This document shows positions 46,356 to 54,365 of a DNA stretch of 64,000 nt, piece after piece; within the stretch, counting starts at the first letter, position 1, and every line of letters begins with the position of its first letter. The notes below the pieces were generated by a model. That model did not search any database and was not told the origin of the DNA. It saw nothing but the letters and a program-made list of their open reading frames with translations. Origin of the DNA: Mycobacterium sp. IS-3022 (lineage in GTDB: Bacteria > Actinomycetota > Actinomycetes > Mycobacteriales > Mycobacteriaceae); assembly GCF_001500065.1 (NCBI RefSeq), contig NZ_LQIN01000014.1, positions 1-64,000 of the forward strand, written 5' to 3'. A program made the position numbers and the translations under genes.

Positions 46356-47846
46356 ATGGCCGAGGCAGAAGGCTGGGAGCACACGCTCGACGAGTTGTCC
46401 CGTCGACGCCGGCATGCCCACGGCATGGGTGGCGCCGAGCGACTGGCAAAGCACCACGGCAAAGGCAAGCTCGACGCCCGCGCGCGCATCGAGCATCTCC
46501 TGGACAAGGGCAGCTTCCGCGAGTTCGGCACGCTGGTCGGCGGAGACATCGCCGCCGACGGCATCGTCGCCGGCTCCGGATTCGTCGACGGCAGGCCGGT
46601 GATGGTCGGCGCCGAGGACTTCACGACGCTGGCGGGCAGCATCGGCCCCGGCGGGAACGCCAAGCGTTATCGGTTGGCGGAGTTGGCGTTGCGCGACAGG
46701 GTACCGCTGGTGATGCTGCTCGAGGGCGCGGGCTTTCGGCCCAGCGGTGAGCACTACGGCCGCACACCGACCGACCTGCTCGCGCAGGCGCAGTGCTCGG
46801 GCAAGGTACCGATGGTCGCCGGCCTGTTCGGGCCGTCGGCCGGCCACGGCGCACTCGTCGCCCCCGTCTGCGACTGGACGGTCATGAGCAGTCAGGGCGC
46901 AATCTTCACTGCGGGGCCGCCGGTGGTGAAAGAGTCGACGGGCGAGGAGATCTCGAAAGAGGACCTTGGCGGGCCGGCCGTGGCGCTCGCCAGCGGCGTC
47001 ATCCACAACTTCGCCGACGACGACGAAGCCGTGCTCGACGACATCCGTCGTTATCTGTCCTACTTCCCGTCCAGTGCGTGGTCGTATCCGGAATCGCTTG
47101 CCGACGATGCCGAACCGCGGACGACGTCCGAACTGCTCGATATCGTGCCCCGCGGCAACCGGCGCGTGTACGACATGCGACGGGTGCTCGACGTGGTGTT
47201 CGACCGCCCCGACTGGTTCGAGGTCCAACCGAAGTTCGGCGCTGCCATCATCTGCGCGCTGGCCCATCTCGGCGGCCACCCCGTCGCGGTGGTGGCGAAC
47301 CAGCCACAGGTCCTTGCCGGTTCGATCGATGCCGAGGCCGCCGACAAGGCCGCACACTTCATCGCGGTCGCCGACTCGTTCCATCTGCCGATCGTGTTTC
47401 TGGCCGACAATCCCGGCATGCTGCCCGGCAGCCGGTCCGAGAAGAGCGGTGTGCTGCGCAGCGGAGCGCGGATGTTCGCGGCGCAGACTGCCGCAACGAC
47501 GATCAAGCTGCACGTCACGTTGCGCAAGGCCTACGGCTTCGGCTCGATGGTCATGTCGCTGTTGGGGTTTGACAACCAGAGTGCGACGTTCGCCTACCCC
47601 GGAGCGACGATGGGTGCGATGAGCGCGGCCGCGCTCAGCAAGGCTTCCCACGCCGCCGAGGATGTCGAGGCACGCCTTCGGCGGATGGAGGTCGAGGCGT
47701 CGTTCCGATCGGCCGGCCACCTCGGCTTCGACGAACTGATCCATCCCGAGGAGACCCGCAACGCGTTGATGTCGGCGCTGCAGCGGGCGGTCTACAGCCG
47801 CCAGGCCGCCGCCGAGCCGGTGTCGCGCACGGTGATCACGCCGTAG
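46356..47846 (+). CDS. Acyl-CoA carboxylase beta subunit-like carboxyltransferase
   Basis: A 496-residue carboxyltransferase of the AccD/PccB family. The N-terminal half has 'HHGKGKLDARARIEHLLDKG' and the crotonase-like oxyanion region 'LLEGAGFRPSGEHYGRTPT'; the C-terminal half has 'VAVVANQPQVLAGSIDAEAA', 'LADNPGMLPGSRSEKSGVLR' and 'LRKAYGFGSMVMSLLGFDNQ'. It would transfer CO2 from biotin to an acyl-CoA, but no biotin carboxylase/carrier subunit is encoded nearby, so it must borrow one or act otherwise (for example decarboxylation or lyase). The ATG at 46356 has AGGAG 5 nt upstream. Downstream of operator site 1. Confidence 0.87.
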   Translation: MAEAEGWEHTLDELSRRRRHAHGMGGAERLAKHHGKGKLDARARIEHLLDKGSFREFGTLVGGDIAADGIVAGSGFVDGRPVMVGAEDFTTLAGSIGPGGNAKRYRLAELALRDRVPLVMLLEGAGFRPSGEHYGRTPTDLLAQAQCSGKVPMVAGLFGPSAGHGALVAPVCDWTVMSSQGAIFTAGPPVVKESTGEEISKEDLGGPAVALASGVIHNFADDDEAVLDDIRRYLSYFPSSAWSYPESLADDAEPRTTSELLDIVPRGNRRVYDMRRVLDVVFDRPDWFEVQPKFGAAIICALAHLGGHPVAVVANQPQVLAGSIDAEAADKAAHFIAVADSFHLPIVFLADNPGMLPGSRSEKSGVLRSGARMFAAQTAATTIKLHVTLRKAYGFGSMVMSLLGFDNQSATFAYPGATMGAMSAAALSKASHAAEDVEARLRRMEVEASFRSAGHLGFDELIHPEETRNALMSALQRAVYSRQAAAEPVSRTVITP

Positions 47847-47852
47847 GCGCTG

Positions 47853-47905
47853 GCGATTTCGGTGTAGTTGGTTGCGCTCACCGCAACTGCCGACACCGAA
47901 ATCGC
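47853..47905. terminator. Palindromic repeat, TTTCGGTGT family, copy 2
   Basis: GCGATTTCGGTGT (47853-47865) pairs with ACACCGAAATCGC (47893-47905), and inner GTTGCG/CGCAAC (47871-47876, 47882-47887) extends the stem. It lies between the convergent carboxyltransferase and LLM 2 genes. Compared with the copy at 37363-37407, the stem ends are identical while the middle differs. Confidence 0.7.
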
Positions 47906-47916
47906 TCTCAGGACTC

Positions 47917-48957
47917 TCACGAAGCGCGGTAGGCGGCGACGATCGGCTCGAGCTCGTCGGGGGTGGCGCCGTGCATGATGAGCGCGTCGGCGCCGTAGTC
48001 GAATTCCTTGCGAATGCGGTCCACGCACTGCTGCGGTGAACCGGTGGCCGCAGGTTCGAGCCATTCGGCGGGAATCAGCGTGGCGATGTGCTCGATCTGC
48101 TCGGCACTCGCCTTGTGGTCGATACCGCCGGGGATGGACTGCACCACCTTGTCGTCCCGGAAGCGCTGCAGCACAGCAGGATCCCAGCCGTTGGTATTGA
48201 CCAGCAGATCGCCGTAACCCTGCAGATAGGTGGCCAGCCGGGCCACCGTCTTCTTCAGCCGCAGCTCCTCGGGCAGGTGGTCGCCGACCGTGGCGAAACA
48301 GGACCACACCCGCACACTCGCCGGGTCGCGGCCGGCCTGTTCGGCGGCGTCCTTTACGCTCTTGACGGCACGCTGCAGCGTCTCCGGCGTGAAGTAGGTG
48401 TGCAGAATGACATCGTCGAAAGCCCGCCCGCCCAGGGCGAGCGTCTGCGGCCCGAACGCCACGATCGCCAGCCGGATGTCCTCCTTGAAATCGGGGTCGA
48501 GGAAGAGCACCTGATACTTGCCGATCGGTCCGTCGTGGTTGAAGATCACCTCGCCGTTCCAGAGCCTGCGCATGACATGGGCGAAATCCTCCATCTGCGC
48601 CGTGGTCACCGACGGGATGCCGAACGCCCCGTACATCGCCGCCACCCCACGGCCGACGCCGAGAGTGAACCGGCCCCCGGAGAGCCGGTGCATCGTGGTC
48701 GCCCACGAGCCGGTGATCAACGGATGGCGGGTGTTGTGATTCGTTGCCGCCGTAGCGATCTGCATCCGCGTGGTCACCGCGCACGCCGCGCCGACCAGCG
48801 ACGACGCCTCCTTGACGTTCCACCGCTCGGAGATGAAAGCGGTGCCGAACCCGAGCTGTTCACCGCGGCGGGCCTCGTCCATCAGCGTGGCCGGGCCTTC
48901 TCCCCCGGCGCCGGCCAGCAGGTAGTAGCCCAGTTCGTCGAGCACCCGATCCGTCAC
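47917..48957 (-). CDS. LLM-class (F420-type) oxidoreductase 2
   Basis: A 346-residue TIM-barrel oxidoreductase. 'EARRGEQLGFGTAFISERWN', 'MQIATAATNHNTRHPLITGS' and 'MHRLSGGRFTLGVGRGVAAM' mark the bacterial luciferase superfamily, and 'GTPDELEPIV'-like sequence closes the C-terminus (TPDELEPIVAAYRAS). It is distinct from LLM 1 (different N-terminal region and no close sequence match). The GTG at 48957 overlaps the SnoaL stop (GTGA). It is the last gene of the five-gene operon headed by the Baeyer-Villiger-type monooxygenase. Confidence 0.9.
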   Translation of the reverse strand: MTDRVLDELGYYLLAGAGGEGPATLMDEARRGEQLGFGTAFISERWNVKEASSLVGAACAVTTRMQIATAATNHNTRHPLITGSWATTMHRLSGGRFTLGVGRGVAAMYGAFGIPSVTTAQMEDFAHVMRRLWNGEVIFNHDGPIGKYQVLFLDPDFKEDIRLAIVAFGPQTLALGGRAFDDVILHTYFTPETLQRAVKSVKDAAEQAGRDPASVRVWSCFATVGDHLPEELRLKKTVARLATYLQGYGDLLVNTNGWDPAVLQRFRDDKVVQSIPGGIDHKASAEQIEHIATLIPAEWLEPAATGSPQQCVDRIRKEFDYGADALIMHGATPDELEPIVAAYRAS

Positions 48958-49328
48958 GCCCAGACTCCTTGTTTGTAGCCGCAGTTCCACACTTCGACGA
49001 TCCTGCCGTCGACCACCCTGAAGATCTCCATGCTGCCGATCGTCGTCTCCGTTCCGTCCTTGAGCTTCATCGGCGACTGGTAGAGGATCGCAACGTGCTC
49101 GCCGTCGTCGCCGGCCACCACCAGGTTCAGGTCGAACCGGATGCGCTCGGAGACCTCCCACATGTCGATGACCCGCCGCACCGCCTGATCGTGAGTGAGG
49201 GTGTGCGCTTCGCCTACCTCGTGACGAATCACCGTGTCGCCCAACAGCTCCTCGGCTAGCGCGAAGTCGCGCTGATTCCATACCACCAGGTTGTACAACT
49301 CCACCACCTCGCGGGCAGACCGGGTCAC
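48954..49328 (-). CDS. SnoaL/NTF2-like protein
   Basis: A 124-residue cone-shaped alpha+beta barrel protein: 'REVVELYNLVVWNQRDFALA', 'DTVIRHEVGEAHTLTHDQAV', 'VAILYQSPMKLKDGTETTIG' and 'MEIFRVVDGRIVEVWNCGYK'. SnoaL-like proteins include isomerases, cyclases, dehydratases and limonene-epoxide-hydrolase relatives, so it may act on a ring intermediate. The GTG at 49328 overlaps the APH stop (GTGA); translation is coupled on both sides. Confidence 0.85.
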   Translation of the reverse strand: MTRSAREVVELYNLVVWNQRDFALAEELLGDTVIRHEVGEAHTLTHDQAVRRVIDMWEVSERIRFDLNLVVAGDDGEHVAILYQSPMKLKDGTETTIGSMEIFRVVDGRIVEVWNCGYKQGVWA

Positions 49329-50401
49329 CCGAACACCTCCAGGGCGTCGATCGCGTCGATGGCCGCGACCGCCCGGTCGGTGAGCGTCAGGCACAACCGC
49401 CGGGACCGGTCGGGCATCGTCGCCCACCCGTTGAGTGTGATCACCGGCAGGACCATCAGATAGACGGCTGCGTACCGGTATTGCCGCCATGCCTCGTCGA
49501 ATCCGTAATCGGTGACGCCGTGCGCCACGACGTGGTCGAGATACTCGCGCAGGAGTGCCTGGTCATGGCCCGCCCTGACCGCAGCCGGCAAGCCCTGAGT
49601 CACGAGGTAGGCCACATCGGCAGCGCCCGCGCCACGGGCGGTGAACTGGAAGTCCACCACCTTCATCTGCTCGGCCGCGAAGAACAGGTTGTCGGCGCGG
49701 ATGTCGCCGTGCAAGAGCATGTCGCGTTCGGTGAGCACGGGCAGTGCCTCCACCGCGCGTTCAGCGAACCGCTCGGCGAATGCGGCCACCGCCGCGGGCA
49801 CCGCTTTCTCGGTGTGCGCGCGGTAAACCTCCCAACCCGGCCCGAAGGCCGGCACCAGCAGGTCTCGGGCGATCGGCGTATCGATGCTCGGAAACTGCTG
49901 TATCGCAGTCGAATTGGGTCGTCTGCATGACCATGCGTGCAGTCCGGCCAGTTGGCCGATGCAGGTGCGGGCACGTTGCATCGAGAGGCCCGCCAGATGG
50001 TCGGCGTTGTCCCAGTCCCCGAGGTCTTCGAGCAGGAGTACGAAGTCGACGCCGTTGTCGGCCACCCGTGCCGTGTACACGCGTGGAGTCTGCATCGGGG
50101 TGCGTCCGGCTATGTCGCGATAGAACGCCAGCTCGCGCCGGTAACCGCCCAGCAGCTCCATCGCGCCGCGCGCCTCCGACACCGCGGGCAGCTTGGCGAT
50201 CAGGGTGGGCGGCACCTCGCTGCCGGTCAGGTGCAGCCGGTACAGCAACGACGAGAACCCGCTGTCCATCGCAATCTGCTCGGCGCGAACAGCTCTCACG
50301 ATCGCAGTGCCCATGCCGGCGTCGTCGCGAAGCGCTTCGGTCAACCAGGCGGCGTCCACGTCGTCGATGCCGGCCGGTACCGCGGCCGTGCTCGCTGTCA
50401 T
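49325..50401 (-). CDS. APH/EcKinase-like phosphotransferase of the catabolic operon
   Basis: A 358-residue kinase-fold protein. 'DSGFSSLLYRLHLTGSEVPP' is the glycine-loop region, 'LTERDMLLHGDIRADNLFFA' the catalytic HGDxxxxN loop, and 'KVVDFQFTARGAGAADVAYL' supplies the DFQ metal motif typical of ecdysteroid-kinase-like (DUF1679) members. In catabolic clusters such kinases can phosphorylate a hydroxy group of an acyl-CoA (for example LvaA in levulinate catabolism), preparing it for elimination. That role fits a hydroxy product of the upstream monooxygenase and hydrolase. The ATG overlaps the hydrolase gene end (ATGA). Confidence 0.86.
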   Translation of the reverse strand: MTASTAAVPAGIDDVDAAWLTEALRDDAGMGTAIVRAVRAEQIAMDSGFSSLLYRLHLTGSEVPPTLIAKLPAVSEARGAMELLGGYRRELAFYRDIAGRTPMQTPRVYTARVADNGVDFVLLLEDLGDWDNADHLAGLSMQRARTCIGQLAGLHAWSCRRPNSTAIQQFPSIDTPIARDLLVPAFGPGWEVYRAHTEKAVPAAVAAFAERFAERAVEALPVLTERDMLLHGDIRADNLFFAAEQMKVVDFQFTARGAGAADVAYLVTQGLPAAVRAGHDQALLREYLDHVVAHGVTDYGFDEAWRQYRYAAVYLMVLPVITLNGWATMPDRSRRLCLTLTDRAVAAIDAIDALEVFG

Positions 50402-51504
50402 GAAACGCTCCGCTGCCGACTGGCCGTGGCGAGGAACCGCTCGGAGGCGGCCCGCACCCCACCGGCGAACAGGTGCCCTACGTGGCTGCCGCGATGCCAG
50501 TACAGCTCACCGCCCCAGCGTTCGTGCAGCCGCTCGGCGGGTTCGCGTCGGGCCATCTGGTCATGCCATGCCCCGACGATCAGCCGCCGTTCGGGCGGTG
50601 GTGAAGGCTGCAGCGGGTGATAGTCGACGAGCGACATCATCTGCTCGACGGGTTCTGAGCGCAGCAACTCGATGGTGTCGTGCACCGACGGTCCCCACCT
50701 GCTCAGGTGCGCGGCGATCATCGCGTTGAGCCCGAAGATCGGGGTGTACACGGCGACGGCGTCCACCTCCTCGAGATGGGCGACCAGGCCCGCCACCGGA
50801 CTGCCCATCGAAACACCCGACACCGCAAGGGTACTGGCCTGCGGCCGCAGCCAGCGGACCACCGCCCGCACCTCGGAGACCGCCCTGAGCACGCCGGCCA
50901 GGTTGTTCAGCGGGTCCATGTTCGGATAGGTCGGCCACCGGCGACGCCGGACCCCGCAGCCGGGCTGGACCGGCAGCGCGATGTTGTACCCGAGCCGGTC
51001 CTGAAGCCGCCGAGCCCGGGAGAACAGGAGATCCATCGGCCTGCCCTGCCCGGCGCCGTGCACCCACACCAGCCACGGCCGCGTCTCGTCACCGTGTCGG
51101 CACAGGTGCACCACCGCCGTCGCCGGTCCGCCGAATTCGGCCAGCGGTTCCGGAAGATGCGGATCATGTTCGAAGACCAGCTGCTCGTACCGGTCTCGCC
51201 CGAAACGACGTCGCCGGATCGCCGTCGGCTGCAACGGATCCGGTTCGGCGTGTACAGCCGACGATGAGGGCGAAAGCTGCTGCGCCACGGTCACACAAGA
51301 GTCGAGCGAGCGCTCCAGCTTCGGCGGTGGCGCGGCCAAGGTCATGCCGGTCAGCGCCAACTCGTCGAGCACGACCTCACCCAGCTGTCGAACACCGCCC
51401 ACGGAGACTGGTTTCCAGTCATCTTCCCGCAGCGCGGCATGGGCACGCGGCACCACGCCGGCGAAGTCGCGGCCGATGCGGTACGCGCGCTCGGTCGCTC
51501 TCAT
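50398..51504 (-). CDS. Alpha/beta hydrolase (esterase/lactonase-like)
   Basis: A 368-residue hydrolase with about 110 N-terminal helical residues. The nucleophile elbow is 'LAVSGVSMGSPVAGLVAHLE' (GxSxG), the oxyanion strand is 'RPWLVWVHGAGQGRPMDLLF', and the catalytic His is in 'HRGSHVGHLFAGG'. A lid-like basic segment 'GCGVRRRRWPTYPN' precedes the cap. Encoded directly after the Baeyer-Villiger-type enzyme (4-bp overlap ATGA at 51501-51504), it is the natural candidate to open the ester or lactone formed by that enzyme. Confidence 0.85.
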   Translation of the reverse strand: MRATERAYRIGRDFAGVVPRAHAALREDDWKPVSVGGVRQLGEVVLDELALTGMTLAAPPPKLERSLDSCVTVAQQLSPSSSAVHAEPDPLQPTAIRRRRFGRDRYEQLVFEHDPHLPEPLAEFGGPATAVVHLCRHGDETRPWLVWVHGAGQGRPMDLLFSRARRLQDRLGYNIALPVQPGCGVRRRRWPTYPNMDPLNNLAGVLRAVSEVRAVVRWLRPQASTLAVSGVSMGSPVAGLVAHLEEVDAVAVYTPIFGLNAMIAAHLSRWGPSVHDTIELLRSEPVEQMMSLVDYHPLQPSPPPERRLIVGAWHDQMARREPAERLHERWGGELYWHRGSHVGHLFAGGVRAASERFLATASRQRSVS

Positions 51505-53126
51505 GAAAGCTTGAACCCGGTGTAGCCGGCCTCGGCGATCTCGTCGCAGCGCCGCCGGTACTCCGGAATGCCTGCGGTGTAACCCATGTACATCCGCTTC
51601 TTGCCCGGCACGTTGCCGCCGTTGTACCAGGAGTTGCACGTCGGATGGGCGAGCACCGTCGGCGCCACGAGGGACGTGGTGTGTTCGACCCAGTCTCGCT
51701 GCGCGTCCGGCAGCGCCTCGATGGTGCGGTACCCGCTGGCCCGTACGTACGCGATGCAATCGCCGATCCACTCCACGTGCTGTTCGAGTGCGGTCACGAA
51801 ATTGCTTGCCGGCGCCGGACTTCCGGGCGCCTGCACGATGAACAGGTTCGGGAAGCCGGCGACCGCGATCCCGAGGTAGGTGTAGGGCCCCTCGGAAGTC
51901 CAGAAGTCACCGAGCGAGGTACCGTCGCGGCCGGTGGTGGCGATGCGGGTGAGGGCCCCGGTCATCGCGTCGAAACCGGTGGCGTAGACGATCACATCCA
52001 GCTCGTGGCTGCCCTGCTCGGTGCGGATGCCCGTCGGGGTCACCTCGGTGATCGGCCCCTTGCGCAGGTCCACCAGCGTCACGTTGTCGCGGTTGAACGT
52101 CTGGTAGTAACCCTGGTCGATGATCGGACGCTTACACCCGAACGGATGCGTCGGCGTCAGCGACGCCGCCGTCTCGGGGTTCTCGACGATGTGCGCCACG
52201 GCCTCGCCGTACAGCTTGGCGGCCATCTGGTTGGCTTCGATGTCGAAGAACACGTCACCCCAGCTGAGCGCACCGATCACACCACCCTCCTCGACGGCAC
52301 GTACCTGCTCTTCGCGGGTCGCCGACTTCAGCGGGGGTTTGGCCAGCATCTCGAACATCACCGAGAAAGCGCTGAGCCGGGCCGCCCCTACGGCGTGCTC
52401 ACGCTGCGCCGTGCGGATTTCGGCGTAGTTCGCTTTCAATTCGTCGAGTTCACCGTCGTCGAACCGGCGCACTCGCCAAGGCAGCGTGTAGGCGGGCGAA
52501 CGCTGGAACACGGTGAGGTGGCCGGCCTCCTCAGCGACGACCGGGATCAGCTGTACACCCGTGGAGCCGGTGCCGATCACGCCGATCCGCTTGCCGGTGA
52601 GATCGACGCGCTCCTTCGGCCACCGGCTGGTGAACAGCGACAGCCCTTCGAACGTGTCCATGCCGGCGATGTCCGGATCCAGGGGCACCGACAGGATGCC
52701 GGCCGCCGCGACGACGAACGACGCGACGAACGACTCCCCCGCCGCTGTCCGCACCCGCCACTCGGCGGCGGCTTCGTCGAAGCACATCGACTCGGCCTCG
52801 CAGCCGAAGCGGATGTCGCGCCGCAGATCCAGGCGGTCGGCGACGAAGTTCAGGTACGCCTCGATTTCCGGTTGAGCGGGCATGGTCTCCGTCCACACCC
52901 ACTCCTGCTGGATCTCGTCGGAGAAGCTGTAGGAATACTCGATGCTCTCGATGTCGCAACGAGCTCCCGGGTACCGATTGAACAGCCAAGTGCCTCCGAC
53001 GTTCTCCGCCTTCTCGAGAACGACGACCCGCAGCCCCTGCTCCCGCAGTCGGTGCAGCGCGTAGAGACCCGAGAAACCGGCGCCGATAACGATCGCATCG
53101 AAGCGGGCCGGACTGGAAGCACTCAC
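51501..53126 (-). CDS. Baeyer-Villiger-type flavin monooxygenase with altered fingerprint
   Basis: A 541-residue class B monooxygenase. FAD fold 'AIVIGAGFSGLYALHRLREQ' (11-30), NADPH fold 'IGVIGTGSTGVQLIPVVAEE' (181-200), and 'VIVYATGFDAMTGAL' near the C-terminus are normal for cyclohexanone/steroid monooxygenases. The fingerprint FxGxxxHxxxW(P/D) reads 'FEGLSLFTSRWP' (159-170): the conserved His is Phe165. It starts with ATG at 53126, 29 bp from the strong operator site 2. First gene of an operon with hydrolase, APH kinase, SnoaL and LLM 2. It should insert oxygen into a ketone if the His loss is tolerated. Confidence 0.88.
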   Translation of the reverse strand: MSASSPARFDAIVIGAGFSGLYALHRLREQGLRVVVLEKAENVGGTWLFNRYPGARCDIESIEYSYSFSDEIQQEWVWTETMPAQPEIEAYLNFVADRLDLRRDIRFGCEAESMCFDEAAAEWRVRTAAGESFVASFVVAAAGILSVPLDPDIAGMDTFEGLSLFTSRWPKERVDLTGKRIGVIGTGSTGVQLIPVVAEEAGHLTVFQRSPAYTLPWRVRRFDDGELDELKANYAEIRTAQREHAVGAARLSAFSVMFEMLAKPPLKSATREEQVRAVEEGGVIGALSWGDVFFDIEANQMAAKLYGEAVAHIVENPETAASLTPTHPFGCKRPIIDQGYYQTFNRDNVTLVDLRKGPITEVTPTGIRTEQGSHELDVIVYATGFDAMTGALTRIATTGRDGTSLGDFWTSEGPYTYLGIAVAGFPNLFIVQAPGSPAPASNFVTALEQHVEWIGDCIAYVRASGYRTIEALPDAQRDWVEHTTSLVAPTVLAHPTCNSWYNGGNVPGKKRMYMGYTAGIPEYRRRCDEIAEAGYTGFKLS

Positions 53127-53155
53127 GGATCGTCACCTCACGTTCGCGGAATCAG

Positions 53156-53180
53156 AGATACTGTAATGATTACAGTATCT
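53156..53180. promoter_or_regulatory. Island operator site 2 (best match)
   Basis: The core TACTGTAATGATTACAGTA (53159-53177) extends to perfect 11-bp arms AGATACTGTAA / TTACAGTATCT around TGA. It lies 29 bp upstream of the monooxygenase start, where a repressor would cover the promoter, and 51 bp past the end of the diiron gene. Confidence 0.78.
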
Positions 53181-53231
53181 AGACCGAGCTGCGGGTCCGT
53201 TTCGATGACGCGAGACTGCGGAGTCCGACCG

Positions 53232-54161
53232 TCAGCGGGATGACGCGCCTGAAGCCGCCAACCGTTCCTGGCGGCGCTGCTCGTAGTGAGCGGCCCGGTC
53301 GTCAACGAGGTCGAGGAAGGCCGCCAGTTCGTCGCGCGCGTGTGCACCCCGGCCGTCCAGATCGTCGCGCTCGAACACCTTCCAGAACCGCAGCACTGGA
53401 CGCAACACATCGTCGAGATGCGAACGCAGGTCGTAGATGCCCGCCTTGGCGATCGTCACGGCGTTCTCGGCGAAACCGGGCATCGTGCTGCCTGGCATCT
53501 GGAAGTTGATGACTTCATGAGCGATCGCCACCATGGTTTCATTCGGCGCGATGTCGAGCGCCGCGTCGACCAGGTTCCGGTAGAAGACCATGTGCAGGTT
53601 CTCGTCGGTCGCGACGCGGCTCAGAAGTTGTTCGGCGACAGGACATCCAGAGGCCCGTCCGGTGTTGCGGTGGCTGATGCGCGTCGCCAGCTCCTGAAAG
53701 GACACATAGGCCAGCGCCTCCAGCATCGACTTGTCGCCCGAGTCGTAACCGGCGGCCGTGTGCACCATGCGACCACGCTCGAGTGCGACAGGATCGACGC
53801 CGCGGGTGACGATGAGATAGTCGCGGATCGCGATGCTGTGACGTGCCTCCTCGGCCGTCCACTGACCGACCCACTGGCCCCAGGGCCCGTCGAGCCCGAA
53901 CCGCATGGCGATCTCGCGGTGATAGGAGGGGAGGTTGTCCTCGGTCAGCAGGTTCACGACCATGGCGGCCTTCGAGACCTCGTCGAGGGGCGAATCCTCG
54001 GGAACCCAGTCCTGCCCGCCGAGCAACGCGAAGTCTCGGCCGCGGCTCCATGGCACGTAATCGTGCGGATTCCAGGATTTCGCCATCGCATGGTGGCGGT
54101 TCAGATTCGCCTCTACCACCGGCTCCAATTCGATGAGCAGCGCCTCTTGGGTTGTCGTCAT
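53232..54161 (-). CDS. Acyl-ACP desaturase-like diiron protein
   Basis: A 309-residue helical protein of the type 2 fatty-acid desaturase family (DesA1/DesA2 in M. tuberculosis). Metal-ligand patterns are 'NLLTEDNLPSYHREIAMRFG', 'GQWTAEEARHSIAIRDYLIV' (EExxH), 'AYVSFQELATRISHR' and 'VATDENLHMVFYRNLVDAAL' (DENxH). It inserts a double bond into an acyl-ACP or a relative. The ATG at 54161 has GGGAGAG upstream. It is not under the 19-bp operator family but has its own 24-bp palindrome 34-57 bp upstream, implying separate control. It is convergent with nothing; the monooxygenase gene follows on the same strand. Confidence 0.86.
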   Translation of the reverse strand: MTTTQEALLIELEPVVEANLNRHHAMAKSWNPHDYVPWSRGRDFALLGGQDWVPEDSPLDEVSKAAMVVNLLTEDNLPSYHREIAMRFGLDGPWGQWVGQWTAEEARHSIAIRDYLIVTRGVDPVALERGRMVHTAAGYDSGDKSMLEALAYVSFQELATRISHRNTGRASGCPVAEQLLSRVATDENLHMVFYRNLVDAALDIAPNETMVAIAHEVINFQMPGSTMPGFAENAVTIAKAGIYDLRSHLDDVLRPVLRFWKVFERDDLDGRGAHARDELAAFLDLVDDRAAHYEQRRQERLAASGASSR

Positions 54162-54194
54162 CAAGACTCTCCCGTCGCCAACATCTGCGGATGT

Positions 54195-54218
54195 GGAACC
54201 TACGCTAGCGTAGGTTCC
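54195..54218. promoter_or_regulatory. Perfect 24-bp palindrome upstream of the desaturase-like gene
   Basis: GGAACCTACGCT is followed directly by its complement AGCGTAGGTTCC with no spacer or mismatch. Located 34 bp from the desaturase-like ATG and about 105 bp from site 3. The sequence is unrelated to the TACTGTAA family, so a different regulator is expected; no gene for one is adjacent. Confidence 0.72.
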
Positions 54219-54323
54219 CAAGACGCGAGGGGCGTATCGCAGATTGCCCGCAAACGAATGCCATCCGGGCTCATTCGGGCGAACGCTCACACGTGACCTT
54301 CTGTGCACCGATGCTGAAACATC

Positions 54324-54346
54324 TACTGTAAGATTTTCCGTATAGA
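54324..54346 (+). promoter_or_regulatory. Island operator site 3 overlapping a -10 box
   Basis: TACTGTAAGATTTTCCGTA (54324-54342) has a perfect left arm and a right arm with two changes. TATAGA (54341-54346) is a good -10, overlapping the operator's right end, 20 bp before the Rieske GTG. Binding would directly hinder RNA polymerase. Confidence 0.68.
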
Positions 54347-54365
54347 GGCAGGCAGAGGAGGCGAC

